In this document: positions 14,709 through 23,078 of the stretch, in pieces | Layout of the letters: each line of letters starts with the position of its first letter | Numbering within the stretch: the first letter of the stretch is position 1 | Assembly (NCBI GenBank): GCA_963630635.1 | Contig: CAVGOA010000006.1 | Span: forward strand, 4,211-68,210 | Reading direction: 5' to 3' | DNA from: Paratractidigestivibacter sp963630635 | Lineage (GTDB): Bacteria; Actinomycetota; Coriobacteriia; Coriobacteriales; Atopobiaceae | DNA: 64,000 nucleotides | Translations under genes and position numbers: made by a program | The notes under the pieces: model-generated | What the model saw: only the letters and a program-made list of their open reading frames with translations | Databases searched by the model: none | Told to the model about the DNA's origin: nothing

Positions 14709-15785
14709 TCAGGCAGCCTTGGCCTCAGCCAGCCGGGCAAGGCAATTTAGGTACTCGGGGCTCGATTGGCTCGTTCCCCAGGTATGCCCGTCAATTGCAT
14801 TAAGCTCGCAAAGCAGCAGGTCGCGCCGGGCGCGCTCGATGGCAAGACGCTTCTCGCCAGGGCGACGGCGGCGCATCCCCAACTTCTGGCGAATCACATT
14901 GTCTACCAGGTCATCCATGTAGTTCATGCTGTTGTACTGATCGTTCCAGATGGTATACGGAGAAAACCCAGCTGCCATCAGCTCGTTTTGGCGTAGGTCG
15001 TCCAGCTGGGGGCGTCCCTGTTCCAGGTGCGGCGCGCCTGCATACTCGACACAAACGCCAGGACGATCGCCATCGGGCAAGCTCAAAATTAGGTCCGGTT
15101 TGCGTTGGTGCCGCGAGGTAAACAGGTCTCCGAGCCTTCGGAGCTCAACAGATTCGTTTAAGGCAAGAACAGGCAAATCGTAGCCACCGAGGCGGCGCGG
15201 CAAAGAAAATCGCAGATAGAGCATGCTTTCTCGCGGTGAGCCGGACATCTCACACGCACGGTTAACCGCGGTACGTACCTTTTGGGCACAAAGCCGAGAA
15301 GAAATACCGTCGAGATAGGCAAGAATTCTCTTCTTGGTGGTAAGTGGGGCCAGCCTCTGCGCCAAACCATACTCCGCGCCATCGCTAAGTGAATAGAGGC
15401 CACAAAGCTCGCACGCTAGCAACGTGAGTTCGAGGTCCGTGGCACAGGCGGCCATTTGAACAAGAAGCAGCTCGGGGCTTGCAACACAAACAGTATCGTT
15501 GACCTGCAGGAATGACTCTTCGGGCAGCTGCGACGAATAGCGGTGAACGACCCTGTTCTCTATACCGTGCGTCCCGCACGAAGATTGGATGGCGACCTCA
15601 AGGGGCTTCTCGCCACTTGGGAACACGCCGATGCCAGAAAGTGCATCGCCGATGGCATCTATGTCCGGGATTGTGGTCCCTAGCGCCATGGGTATACCCG
15701 CTTCGACGATTTTAGGGCCCAAGCCCGGCTCGCGAAGGATCTCAAGGGCGGTGGTATGTGAGAAGGCGATGGTCATAGTGGGCAT
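14709..15785 (-). CDS. Hypothetical protein with PD-(D/E)XK-like C-terminal half
   Basis: 358 aa, not recognised as a named family. The first 200 residues carry 'S-P-E-L-L-L-V-Q-M-A' and 'C-E-L-C-G-L-Y', a signature I associate with unnamed proteins of Coriobacteriia. The second half has 'K-P-D-L-I-L-S' followed about 16 residues on by 'V-C-V-E-Y-A-G-A-P-H' and then 'D-D-L-R-Q-N-E-L'. That spacing matches Vsr/DUF559-type nuclease folds (Asp, Glu, then a basic helix), but the usual Lys of ExK is replaced (E-Y-A). No toxin, antitoxin or modification gene is next to it. It is convergent with yigZ. Confidence 0.6.
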   Translation of the reverse strand: MPTMTIAFSHTTALEILREPGLGPKIVEAGIPMALGTTIPDIDAIGDALSGIGVFPSGEKPLEVAIQSSCGTHGIENRVVHRYSSQLPEESFLQVNDTVCVASPELLLVQMAACATDLELTLLACELCGLYSLSDGAEYGLAQRLAPLTTKKRILAYLDGISSRLCAQKVRTAVNRACEMSGSPRESMLYLRFSLPRRLGGYDLPVLALNESVELRRLGDLFTSRHQRKPDLILSLPDGDRPGVCVEYAGAPHLEQGRPQLDDLRQNELMAAGFSPYTIWNDQYNSMNYMDDLVDNVIRQKLGMRRRRPGEKRLAIERARRDLLLCELNAIDGHTWGTSQSSPEYLNCLARLAEAKAA

Positions 15786-15847
15786 AGCTTACCCATCTAC
15801 CCCAGAGTCTAACCAAAATTTAGGTCAACAAGCGTAATACATCTTCT

Positions 15848-16069
15848 CGCTAGAAAAACGGCGTTCGGGCGCTAAGGTGCAGGCCATTCGCTACAAAAGC
15901 GCTGTCCGGGCGCTTCAAAAGTTGCTGCTCGCCACAAAACTAGCATCCGGGCGCTCAAATCCAGCGCCTGGATGCTAGTTTTGTGGCGAGAAGACCCTGC
16001 CCAGCGCCCGGTCGGCTTTTTTGTAGCGAGAAAATCCCTGCCCAGCGCCCGGAGGGCTCTTTTGTAGCG
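15848..16069. repeat. Array of six 26-bp units, three forward and three reverse
   Basis: Forward units start at 15848, 15889 and 15930; reverse units at 15963, 16003 and 16044. The consensus is CGCYACAAAA-N6-TCCGGGCGCT, with conserved 10-bp ends and a variable 6-bp centre. Spacers of 14-15 bp give a 40-41 bp period; the two halves meet across 7 bp. The inner pair shares the same centre (CTAGCA), which makes a 26-bp near-perfect hairpin. It fills most of the gap between the PD-(D/E)XK-like gene and divIVA. Confidence 0.85.
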
Positions 16070-16089
16070 CGCACCACGCCACAGAACGC

Positions 16090-16121
16090 AAAAAGGGCGC
16101 TGGCCGCAATGGCCAGCGCCC
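16090..16121 (-). terminator. Terminator of the divIVA end of the dcw cluster
   Basis: GGGCGCTGGCC (16095-16105) pairs with GGCCAGCGCCC (16111-16121) around a 5-nt loop. On the minus strand the stem is followed by five T residues. It lies 46 bp after the divIVA stop. Confidence 0.9.
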
Positions 16122-16167
16122 CTCTGTGTAGTGAAAACGCTAAAACGCGGGAGACCCGGCGTACCTG

Positions 16168-16845
16168 CTAGTCCAGGTCGCCAAAGTCGCCGAAGCCGGT
16201 GGCGGTGTCCTGGGCAGGAGCCACGGCCACGGGCGCGGGAGCCGCGATGGCATCGGTGTGGGTCGTGCCGGCAGAGCCGTTGGGGGCAGTGGCAAAGCCG
16301 TTGGCGGGCATAACGGCCTCGGCGTCGTCCATGAAGTGCTGCAGCAGCTTCTTGTACTCGCCGCGGAACTCCTCGCGGGAGGCCTTAAGGCGGTCGATCT
16401 CGTCAAGCTCGTTCTGCTTCTCGGCCAGGGCCTGGCGAATGACCTCGCGAGCCTTCTGGTCGGCATCGTTGCGAACCTTCTCGGCGGTCTCGCGGGCCTC
16501 GGCCAGCAGCTTGTCGGCGCTCTGCTGAGCCACGATCAGCACCTGGGAGATCTGGCGCTCGGAGGCGGACAAAGAGGACGAGACGGGCTCGGCCGGCGCG
16601 GTGACGGCAGGGGCGGGAGCCGGAGCAGCCGCGCTGGCGTCCTGCAGGCTCGCAACCTGGGCCTGGGCGGCGGAAAGCTGGGACTCGGTAGAGTTGAGAC
16701 GACCCTTGAGGTCAGCGATCTTCTGGAGCATGGCGTCGATCTCGACGGCGATCTGCTCGAGGAAGGCGTCAACCTCCTCGGTGTCATAACCGTGCTTGGA
16801 GGGAGAGAAGGTCTGCTGCTCGATGTCTGCTGGTGTGATTGCCAT
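16168..16845 (-). CDS. divIVA: DivIVA cell-pole/septum scaffold protein
   Basis: 225 aa. The N-terminus MAITPADIEQQTFSPSKHGY then 'D-T-E-E-V-D-A-F-L-E-Q-I' is the DivIVA lipid-binding domain. A coiled coil covers about residues 35-70 and 95-170, interrupted by an Ala/Pro-rich linker at about 70-92. It binds curved membrane at poles and septa and, in Actinobacteria, directs polar growth machinery. It is the last gene of the cluster, after yggT, and is followed by a strong terminator. Confidence 0.95.
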   Translation of the reverse strand: MAITPADIEQQTFSPSKHGYDTEEVDAFLEQIAVEIDAMLQKIADLKGRLNSTESQLSAAQAQVASLQDASAAAPAPAPAVTAPAEPVSSSLSASERQISQVLIVAQQSADKLLAEARETAEKVRNDADQKAREVIRQALAEKQNELDEIDRLKASREEFRGEYKKLLQHFMDDAEAVMPANGFATAPNGSAGTTHTDAIAAPAPVAVAPAQDTATGFGDFGDLD

Positions 16846-16896
16846 TCTGGTTCCCTTTCATTTGAACTTGTGTGACAAGGTCACGTCTAAACCACT

Positions 16897-17163
16897 TTAC
16901 AAGATGATGCTGAAAAGAAGCTTCTCAATAATGCCCAGGGCAAATATCGCCACAATCGGCGAGAAATCGATGCCGCTCATGGGCGGGATGATGCGTCGAA
17001 AAATCCCCAGATAGGGCTCGACAAGCATGCCCAAAGCGTCACGGAAGGTCCCAAGGTTGCTCTGGCCGCCCGTGCGGGGCACCCAGCTCAACACGCACCA
17101 GACCACAATGAGGAACTGGTAGACGTTAAAGAGCCTCGCGATAAGACTTGCGATCGTGTACAT
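16897..17163 (-). CDS. yggT: YggT family membrane protein
   Basis: 88 aa with two hydrophobic helices flanking the conserved 'L-V-E-P-Y-L-G-I-F-R-R-I-I-P-P' segment. The family is fixed beside sepF and divIVA in Gram-positive dcw regions and is thought to act in membrane or division organisation; its activity is not known. Three bases separate it from the proC stop, so it is co-transcribed. Confidence 0.93.
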   Translation of the reverse strand: MYTIASLIARLFNVYQFLIVVWCVLSWVPRTGGQSNLGTFRDALGMLVEPYLGIFRRIIPPMSGIDFSPIVAIFALGIIEKLLFSIIL

Positions 17164-17166
17164 GTG

Positions 17167-17976
17167 CTACTTCCCCGCCAACTCGGCCGCGCGCGCCAAG
17201 GCCGCGTCAACAGCCGCAAAAGAGCCCTCGAACAGCGCGGGCTCCAGCTCGTAGAGGCCGGCCGCCGTGGTGCCGCCGGGAGAAGTGACCTTCTCGGCGT
17301 AGGCGCGCGGGTGCTCGCCGGACTGCAAAAGCTGGGTGGCGCTGCCTGCCATGGTGGCCAAAAGCAGCTCGCGCGCGGCGGCGCTGGGCATGCCGGCCTT
17401 GACGGCGGCGCGGGTCAGCGTGTCGACAAAGACGGCAAAGTACGCAGGCGCGGTGCCCACGACGGCGCCCTCGACCTCCAGCTGGTCCTCGCGCATGACA
17501 GAGGCCTTACCCAAAGCCGAGAAGAGCTCGGCGGCCAGGGCCACGTCGTCGGCGCCCGCACTGGAGCCTCCCGCGACGGCAGAGGCGCCCGAGAGGACCT
17601 CGACGCACAGGTTGGGCATGACGCGCACGACGCGGGCGCCGGGCAGGGCCTCCTCGATGGTCGAGGTGGGCGTGCCGGCCGCGATCGAGATCACGGTCTT
17701 CTGGGCCAGCTGACGCGCGTGCTCTTTCATGACTGCGGGCAAGACCTGCGGCTTGACGGCCAAGATAACGACGTCGGGTGCCAGGTCGAGCATCTGGGAG
17801 TTATCAGTAAAGGTGACAAAGCCCTTCTCGGCCATAGAGGCGAGACGGGCGTTGGCGTGACCCGAGACCAAAATGCGGCCCGCGTCCATGGCGCCCGCGG
17901 CCACCAGGCCCTGCGCGATGGCGGAGCCCATGGAACCGGCGCCGATAACGCCAAGCTTGATGGAGTCCAAAGACAT
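17167..17976 (-). CDS. proC: Pyrroline-5-carboxylate reductase
   Basis: 269 aa. N-terminal Rossmann motif 'G-V-I-G-A-G-S-M-G-S-A-I' at residues 9-20; family signature 'S-P-G-G-T-T-A-A-G-L' near residue 235. It makes proline from pyrroline-5-carboxylate with NAD(P)H. Between sepF and yggT it is a common passenger of the actinobacterial and firmicute division cluster; there is no sign of a division role in the protein itself. Confidence 0.95.
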   Translation of the reverse strand: MSLDSIKLGVIGAGSMGSAIAQGLVAAGAMDAGRILVSGHANARLASMAEKGFVTFTDNSQMLDLAPDVVILAVKPQVLPAVMKEHARQLAQKTVISIAAGTPTSTIEEALPGARVVRVMPNLCVEVLSGASAVAGGSSAGADDVALAAELFSALGKASVMREDQLEVEGAVVGTAPAYFAVFVDTLTRAAVKAGMPSAAARELLLATMAGSATQLLQSGEHPRAYAEKVTSPGGTTAAGLYELEPALFEGSFAAVDAALARAAELAGK

Positions 17977-18015
17977 ACGAGAAAAGTCCTAACTGCCTAG
18001 GTTACCTGCGCGGCG

Positions 18016-18717
18016 TTAGCGCACCAGGTCGCCGTCGGCCACGAGCTTGTTGATATCGGCGTCGCTCAAAGAGATGCCCGCGGGCAGCACCGCAAAGACG
18101 CGGTCGCCCAGCTCCTGCACGCCGCCGTCCAGGCCAAACGACAGGCCAAAGCAGAAGTCCAGGATGCGCTTGGCCGTCTCGATGTTGGTGTTGCGGAAGA
18201 CCAGGACCACGGGCTGGTTGGTCTTGACGCGGCGCACGACGGTCTGCACGTCGTCATAAGAGACAGGACGCAGGACGTAGGGCGGCAGCTGGCCCGAGCT
18301 CATGCGCGGCTTAGGCGTGAGGCCCAGGTCGGCGGGGGTGGTGGTGGGGGCGCCCAGCTGGGTCTCGTAGGAGTGCGAGTGGGTCTGGGTGCTCTGCTGC
18401 GGCGTGTAGTTGCGCACAGGCGCGGCCGAGGAGGGCTGCGGCGTGGGCGTCACCGGGGTAAAGGCCGAGCTCGCGGCCGGCTGGGCCGCGACGGGGCGGC
18501 CGCTGCGGGTGTAGACCGAGACGCTCTCGGCCTCGGGGCGCGGCGTGTTGCCCAGAAGGCCCTTGGAGGGCGCCGGCTCTGCGGCCTGGCGCGGCTCGTC
18601 GTCGTAGCGGCCATAGCCGCCCTGGTCGGCGCCGTCGTCGTAGTAGTCGTCCTCGTAGTAGTCGTCGCCGTACGAGTCGCCGCGCAGACGGTCCTTGATG
18701 TTATCGAGAAACCCCAT
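18016..18717 (-). CDS. sepF: SepF, FtsZ-membrane tether
   Basis: 233 aa. The N-terminal 'M-G-F-L-D-N-I-K-D-R-L' amphipathic helix binds membrane. A long Asp/Tyr- then Pro/Ser-rich linker (about residues 15-135) follows, and the C-terminal SepF fold carries 'R-P-V-S-Y-D-D-V' and 'G-V-Q-E-L-G-D-R-V-F-A-V-L-P'. SepF anchors FtsZ rings in Gram-positives that lack FtsA; no ftsA is present in this cluster, which agrees. The linker is longer than in Bacillus, as usual for Actinobacteria. Confidence 0.95.
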   Translation of the reverse strand: MGFLDNIKDRLRGDSYGDDYYEDDYYDDGADQGGYGRYDDEPRQAAEPAPSKGLLGNTPRPEAESVSVYTRSGRPVAAQPAASSAFTPVTPTPQPSSAAPVRNYTPQQSTQTHSHSYETQLGAPTTTPADLGLTPKPRMSSGQLPPYVLRPVSYDDVQTVVRRVKTNQPVVLVFRNTNIETAKRILDFCFGLSFGLDGGVQELGDRVFAVLPAGISLSDADINKLVADGDLVR

Positions 18718-18799
18718 GTCAGTGCCCTTCTCTTGTAAACGCGCGGGCGCGCGTCGTAAATTCGTTCAATCCGTGCGGCCGATATCGCGCAGGCGTCGG

Positions 18800-19531
18800 C
18801 TAGTCGCCCATAACGTAGTCTGGACTAAACACCGTCCTACCCAGCCTCACCAGGGTCGAGCCTTCCTCGACGGCAATATCGAAATCATCGCTCATGCCGC
18901 AAGAAAGCGTCTCTAGTGGAATACCCATCCGGTCGCGAAGCTCATCGCGCAGCTCGCGAAGACCACTAAATGTGCGCCTGGCGCAGTCGGGATCGGCCTT
19001 GGGAGCCATGGTCATAAGGCCGCGCACGGCAATGCCGGGCAGGTCGCAGACCTCTTGGGCCGCCGCGCGAAGCTCGTCTGGCGAGAAGCCCGATTTGCTC
19101 GCCTCGCCCGAGACGTTGGTCTCGAGCAAAACGTCCGCAACCAGGCCCGCGCGCTCGGCGCGCTCGGAGACCTGGCGGGCCAGCTCGGCCGAGCTGATCG
19201 AGTGGATAAGCTCGCACTTGCCAATAACCTGGTTGATCTTGTTCTTCTGCAGGTTACCGATAAGGTCGAAGCGGGCCTCGGCCATCTGCGGGTGCTGCGC
19301 CACAAAAGCCAGCTTGCGGTTGAGCTCTTGCGGGCGGTTCTCGGCAAAGGCGGTATAGCCCGCCTCCCAAGCGCAGAGGACCGCCTCGGGCTCCACCGTC
19401 TTAGAGACGGCGAGAAGACCGATCTGGCTCGCGTCGCGGCCGGACTTAGCCGCCGCGCGCTCGAGCTTGGCCAGGATCTGTGCCCTGCGCCCGCGAAGGA
19501 ACTCAGTGTATGTCGTGCTGTCGAAAGCCAT
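18800..19531 (-). CDS. yggS: Pyridoxal-phosphate homeostasis protein (YggS/PLPBP)
   Basis: 243 aa. 'L-L-A-V-S-K-T' (residues 39-45) carries the PLP lysine; 'E-N-R-P-Q-E' and 'L-I-G-N-L-Q-K-N-K' are family motifs, and the 'S-C-G-M-S-D-D-F-D-I-A' phosphate-binding segment is near the C-terminus. It is a barrel protein with no known catalysis that buffers PLP. The start follows the pgeF stop directly (TAA then ATG). Confidence 0.94.
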   Translation of the reverse strand: MAFDSTTYTEFLRGRRAQILAKLERAAAKSGRDASQIGLLAVSKTVEPEAVLCAWEAGYTAFAENRPQELNRKLAFVAQHPQMAEARFDLIGNLQKNKINQVIGKCELIHSISSAELARQVSERAERAGLVADVLLETNVSGEASKSGFSPDELRAAAQEVCDLPGIAVRGLMTMAPKADPDCARRTFSGLRELRDELRDRMGIPLETLSCGMSDDFDIAVEEGSTLVRLGRTVFSPDYVMGD

Positions 19532-20392
19532 TTAAACCGCAGCCTTAGATGAATCTTGAGCCGGTGCCCCGTGAAGGACCGCGATGGCGGCGTGGCGTCC
19601 GCACTTGCCGCCTTGGGCCCTATACGAGAAGAACCGATGGGTGTTGCTTGCCGTCGAGTCCTCGCACTCGGCGATGTTGCCGGCGGCAATACCTGCGGCG
19701 AGAAGCGCCTCGCGCACACAGAAGCCCAGGTCAAGGTGGTTCTCGCCAGCATTGGCGCCGGAGCCAAACTCACCCACAAAACGCTGTAGCAGATCGGCCG
19801 AGACCTCGTAATCGGCGGCGCCGATGTGCGGGCCCACGTAGGCCACCAGGTCGGCAACGTCGCAGCCTGCCGCGCAAGCCAGCTCACGGGCCGCCTTGGC
19901 GCCAATGCGCGCGATGGTCCCGCGCCAGCCAGAGTGGGCGATCGCAAAGCCGCGCCCCGCCGGGTCGATCAAGACAACCGGCACACAGTCGGCAAAGCAC
20001 AGCATCACCGGAACGTCCGCCGCCGTGCAAACAACTGCGTCGACGCCCTTCTTGACCTGCGCCTGGATAGCCGCAAGGCCACCGGCCGCGGCCACGGTCG
20101 CGTCGCTTACCAGGGCCACGTCGTCGCCGTGGACCTGATGCGGGTTGACCAGGCGGTCGTAGAGCCCCTGGGCACCCACGCAGGCCAGCGCAATGCGGCG
20201 GTTCTTCTCGACGCAGACGGGGTCGTCTGCGCAGGAAGCGCCCAGGTTAAGCGAGGACCACTCGCCCGCAGAAACCCCGCCGCCCCTCTCGGTGAACGCA
20301 AAGCTGACCTGCTCACAGACGGTGTCTGTGAGCCAGGCCAGCTCGTTTACGGTATGTCTTTGCAAAGACGCCACGTTGGGACTTAGCCGCAA
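19532..20392 (-). CDS. pgeF: Purine nucleoside phosphorylase/multicopper-type PgeF (YlmD/YfiH) protein
   Basis: 286 aa. The motifs 'N-P-H-Q-V-H-G-D', 'T-A-A-D-V-P-V-M-L-C-F-A-D-C-V-P-V' and 'A-H-S-G-W-R-G' hold the conserved His/Cys ligands of the DUF152 family. These enzymes act on purine nucleosides and, in E. coli, correct cell-wall precursor errors. A TTG at 20392 is the longest start but has poor ribosome-binding spacing, so the true start may lie a few codons downstream. It sits 6 bp after ftsZ. Confidence 0.9.
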   Translation of the reverse strand: MRLSPNVASLQRHTVNELAWLTDTVCEQVSFAFTERGGGVSAGEWSSLNLGASCADDPVCVEKNRRIALACVGAQGLYDRLVNPHQVHGDDVALVSDATVAAAGGLAAIQAQVKKGVDAVVCTAADVPVMLCFADCVPVVLIDPAGRGFAIAHSGWRGTIARIGAKAARELACAAGCDVADLVAYVGPHIGAADYEVSADLLQRFVGEFGSGANAGENHLDLGFCVREALLAAGIAAGNIAECEDSTASNTHRFFSYRAQGGKCGRHAAIAVLHGAPAQDSSKAAV

Positions 20393-20398
20393 GCCTGC

Positions 20399-21535
20399 TT
20401 AGATGCGGCTGCGCTTAAGGAAGTCGGGAATGTCGAACTCCTTGTCGTTGGCCGAGGAGGAGTTCTGCGGACGGCTCACGTTGATCGGGGTCGACGACAC
20501 AGAGGTGCGGTTGACCGGCGCGGCAGCGGGAGCGGGCGCGGGGATGTTCAAGGTAGGCAGCGTCTGCTGGACGTTGGAGTCGTTGAAGCCGGTGGCGATG
20601 ACGGTCACGCGCACCTGGTCGCCCAGGGACTCGTCCACGACGGTACCAAAGATGATGTTGGCCTCGGGATCGACGTTCTTGGCGACAAGGTCGGCGGCGT
20701 CGTTGATCTCCTGGATGCCCAGGTCCTTGTTACCGGCGATGGAGAGAAGGACGCGGGTGGCGCCGTCGATGGAGCTCTCGAGCAGGCGGCTCGAGATAGC
20801 CTCGGAGGCAGCGTCGGTCGCGCGGTTGTCGCCCGAGGAGGTGCCGATGCCCATCATCGCGGTGCCGGCACCCTTCATGATGGTGCAGACGTCGGCGAAG
20901 TCGAGGTTGATGAGGCCCGGGACGGTGATCAGGTCGGTGATACCCTGGGTGCCCTGGCACAACACGTCGTCGGCCATGCGGAAGGCCTCGAGCATGGTGG
21001 TCTTCTTCTCGGAGAGGTCAAGCAGACGGTCGTTGGGGATGACGATCAGGGTGTCGACGTTCTCGGACAGGTTGGAGATGCCGTCCATGGCCGACTTGGA
21101 GCGCTTGCGGCCCTCGAAGGTGAAGGGCTTGGTCACAACGCCGACGGTAAGGGCGCCCACGTCGTTCTTGGCGATATCGGCCACGACGGGAGCAGCGCCG
21201 GTACCGGTGCCGCCGCCCTCGCCCGCGGTGATGAAGACCATGTCGGCGCCGGCAAGGGCGGCCTTGATCTCGTCACGGGAGTCCTCGGCGGCCTCTTTGC
21301 CCACCTCGGGGTTGGCGCCAGCGCCCAGGCCCTTGGTGAGGTCGGTGCCAATGTGGACCTTGATATCGGCGTCAGAGATGGCCAGAGCCTGGGCATCGGT
21401 GTTGACGGCCACGAACTCGACGCCGCGGATGCCCTCCTCGATCATGCGGTTGACAGCGTTGGTGCCGCCGCCGCCCACGCCCACGACCTTGATGACGGCA
21501 AGGTAGTTGCTTAAGGTGTCGGTGTCTTTGATCAT
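20399..21535 (-). CDS. ftsZ: Cell division GTPase FtsZ
   Basis: 378 aa with the ATG at 21535, which has AAAGGAGG five bases upstream. An in-frame ATG at 21604 would add 23 residues but lacks any ribosome site. The tubulin signature 'G-G-G-T-G-T-G-A-A-P-V' and the N-terminal nucleotide loop 'G-V-G-G-G-G-T-N-A-V-N-R-M' are intact. The tail ends 'E-F-D-I-P-D-F-L-K-R-S-R-I', the conserved peptide that binds SepF and FtsW. It forms the Z-ring. About 260 bp separate it from ftsQ, enough for its own promoter (a possible TTGAGG-N16-TATACG on the minus strand near 21690-21717). Confidence 0.98.
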   Translation of the reverse strand: MIKDTDTLSNYLAVIKVVGVGGGGTNAVNRMIEEGIRGVEFVAVNTDAQALAISDADIKVHIGTDLTKGLGAGANPEVGKEAAEDSRDEIKAALAGADMVFITAGEGGGTGTGAAPVVADIAKNDVGALTVGVVTKPFTFEGRKRSKSAMDGISNLSENVDTLIVIPNDRLLDLSEKKTTMLEAFRMADDVLCQGTQGITDLITVPGLINLDFADVCTIMKGAGTAMMGIGTSSGDNRATDAASEAISSRLLESSIDGATRVLLSIAGNKDLGIQEINDAADLVAKNVDPEANIIFGTVVDESLGDQVRVTVIATGFNDSNVQQTLPTLNIPAPAPAAAPVNRTSVSSTPINVSRPQNSSSANDKEFDIPDFLKRSRI

Positions 21536-21795
21536 CGTTTCCTCCTTTGGCGAAGCGGCAACTGCGGCCCCGGCCTTTGTCTTACGCTTTTGATCGTTGC
21601 TCATATCAATCTACTTTCGATCTGCTTTGCCTCTACGCTGGTAGAAACCCTAAACCTCAAGTTCAACTCGACGTTTGTGTCAAAGCGCCGTATATTGGCA
21701 CAACTTCAACCCTCAAGTCAAACTGTATGTGCGAACGGTGAAAACCGCAGGTAGATTACCTGCCACTCACCTTTCTCAAGTTGGCGAGAAACCCT

Positions 21796-23073
21796 TTACT
21801 CGTCGCTCGTCTCCCCCGTCTCACTCGAGGAGGTAGAGCTTGAGGCGCCCGAGGTTGTCGACGTCGAGGTCGAACTGCTCGCGCTGCTCGACGCGCTCGT
21901 GCCTGTGGACGAACCCGTGGCGCTCGTGCCGCTGGCCGCTGTGCCCGCCGTGACGTCGCTGGAAGAGATCTTGCGCACCGTGGTGTTGGACGGCGTGCGC
22001 ACGTTGATGTAGGTGAGCTGGTTGGGGTACTTGGCAATGAGGCTCGCGGCCACTTGCTCTTTGTAGCTAATGTTGGTGGCAGAGCCCAGCGACACCTCCA
22101 CCCCGCTGGAAAGCACGCACGAGATGGCGTCCGAGCTAGGCGCGTCGTAGCTCACGATCTGGCTGGCAAAAGATGACGAGAAGCCCTCGCGAAACTCCTT
22201 GACCGTGGCCAGCATGCTGTCGGTGGCATAAGCGCCGGCCTCGGGGCTCACCGAGGCAGGAACGCCGGTGATAAGCGTGACGTTGTTGGCCTGCGCCACG
22301 GCCAGCGCCGCGTCGTTTACCGATTCGCCATCCGCCACAGAAATCTTGCACGGCTCGATCCAGCAGCCGTTTTGGCCCATGTACCAGGCAATGGAGCCCG
22401 ACGTCATGACCACAAGGGTATCGGGCACCTGCTCGTTGATGACGACCTTAAGGGTATGCGGGAACTCCTTCTCAAAGCTCACCGAGGCCACCCAGGGATT
22501 CTTCTTAAGGCCCGCCTCGACCTTCTCCTCGTCCAAATTGAGCAGGGTCGAGCCGGCATCGACCTTAAGGAGCTTCTGGATGTCATCGGCCGTCACGTGT
22601 GCCGTGGGGTCGGCCGTCACCTGATCGATCGAGAAGACAGAAGAGTCGCGCAGCAGCACCAGGGCGAGAAGGGCTGCCAAGCCCAGGGCAAAGACACCCG
22701 CGATGACGCCCATGACGACCTTCATCGACTGGGCGCGTTGGTGCCTCTCGCGACGCTCCTTGCCCGTGACGGGGCCCGAGGCGCGACGCGCGGCAGACGG
22801 CCTGGCAGACGCCACGCCGCCGGATGCGACTGGTTTCTTGTTGCTGAGAAACGACGGCATGGAGCCGGCGGCAGGCGCCTTAGCGGCCGCGCGGGCCGTC
22901 GGGCGAGCCGATGGCCGAGCCGAGCCACGCGCGCTGGGCCTGGTCGCGGAACGTCCCGCAGCCGCACGCGGCGTCGCGGCGCGCTTGCCCGGCGCGGCGT
23001 AGCGCTTGTTAGCCGAGGCGGCGTTTCTCGGGCTCCCCTTTCTGGGGGTGGGCCTCATGCCGGATGCTGCCAT
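21796..23073 (-). CDS. ftsQ: Cell division protein FtsQ/DivIB
   Basis: 425 aa from the ATG 5 bp after murB. An unusually long Arg/Ala/Pro-rich cytoplasmic region (residues 1-115) precedes one membrane helix (about 118-140). The POTRA domain follows ('F-S-I-D-Q-V-T... L-L-K-V-D-A-G-S-T-L-L-N-L-D'), then the FtsQ beta domain. The last ~55 residues are almost pure Ser/Thr/Ala/Gly, an odd extracytoplasmic tail. It links early and late divisome proteins. Confidence 0.92.
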   Translation of the reverse strand: MAASGMRPTPRKGSPRNAASANKRYAAPGKRAATPRAAAGRSATRPSARGSARPSARPTARAAAKAPAAGSMPSFLSNKKPVASGGVASARPSAARRASGPVTGKERRERHQRAQSMKVVMGVIAGVFALGLAALLALVLLRDSSVFSIDQVTADPTAHVTADDIQKLLKVDAGSTLLNLDEEKVEAGLKKNPWVASVSFEKEFPHTLKVVINEQVPDTLVVMTSGSIAWYMGQNGCWIEPCKISVADGESVNDAALAVAQANNVTLITGVPASVSPEAGAYATDSMLATVKEFREGFSSSFASQIVSYDAPSSDAISCVLSSGVEVSLGSATNISYKEQVAASLIAKYPNQLTYINVRTPSNTTVRKISSSDVTAGTAASGTSATGSSTGTSASSSASSSTSTSTTSGASSSTSSSETGETSDE

Positions 23074-23078
23074 AGAGC

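Noticed and set aside
15848..16069. CRISPR array
   Set aside because: Units change orientation midway, spacers are 14-15 bp and similar to one another, units have variable centres, and there are no cas genes.
21536..21604. Earlier ATG start for ftsZ, adding 23 residues
   Set aside because: It has no ribosome-binding site, whereas the ATG at 21535 has AAAGGAGG at ideal spacing and begins at the conserved FtsZ N-terminus.
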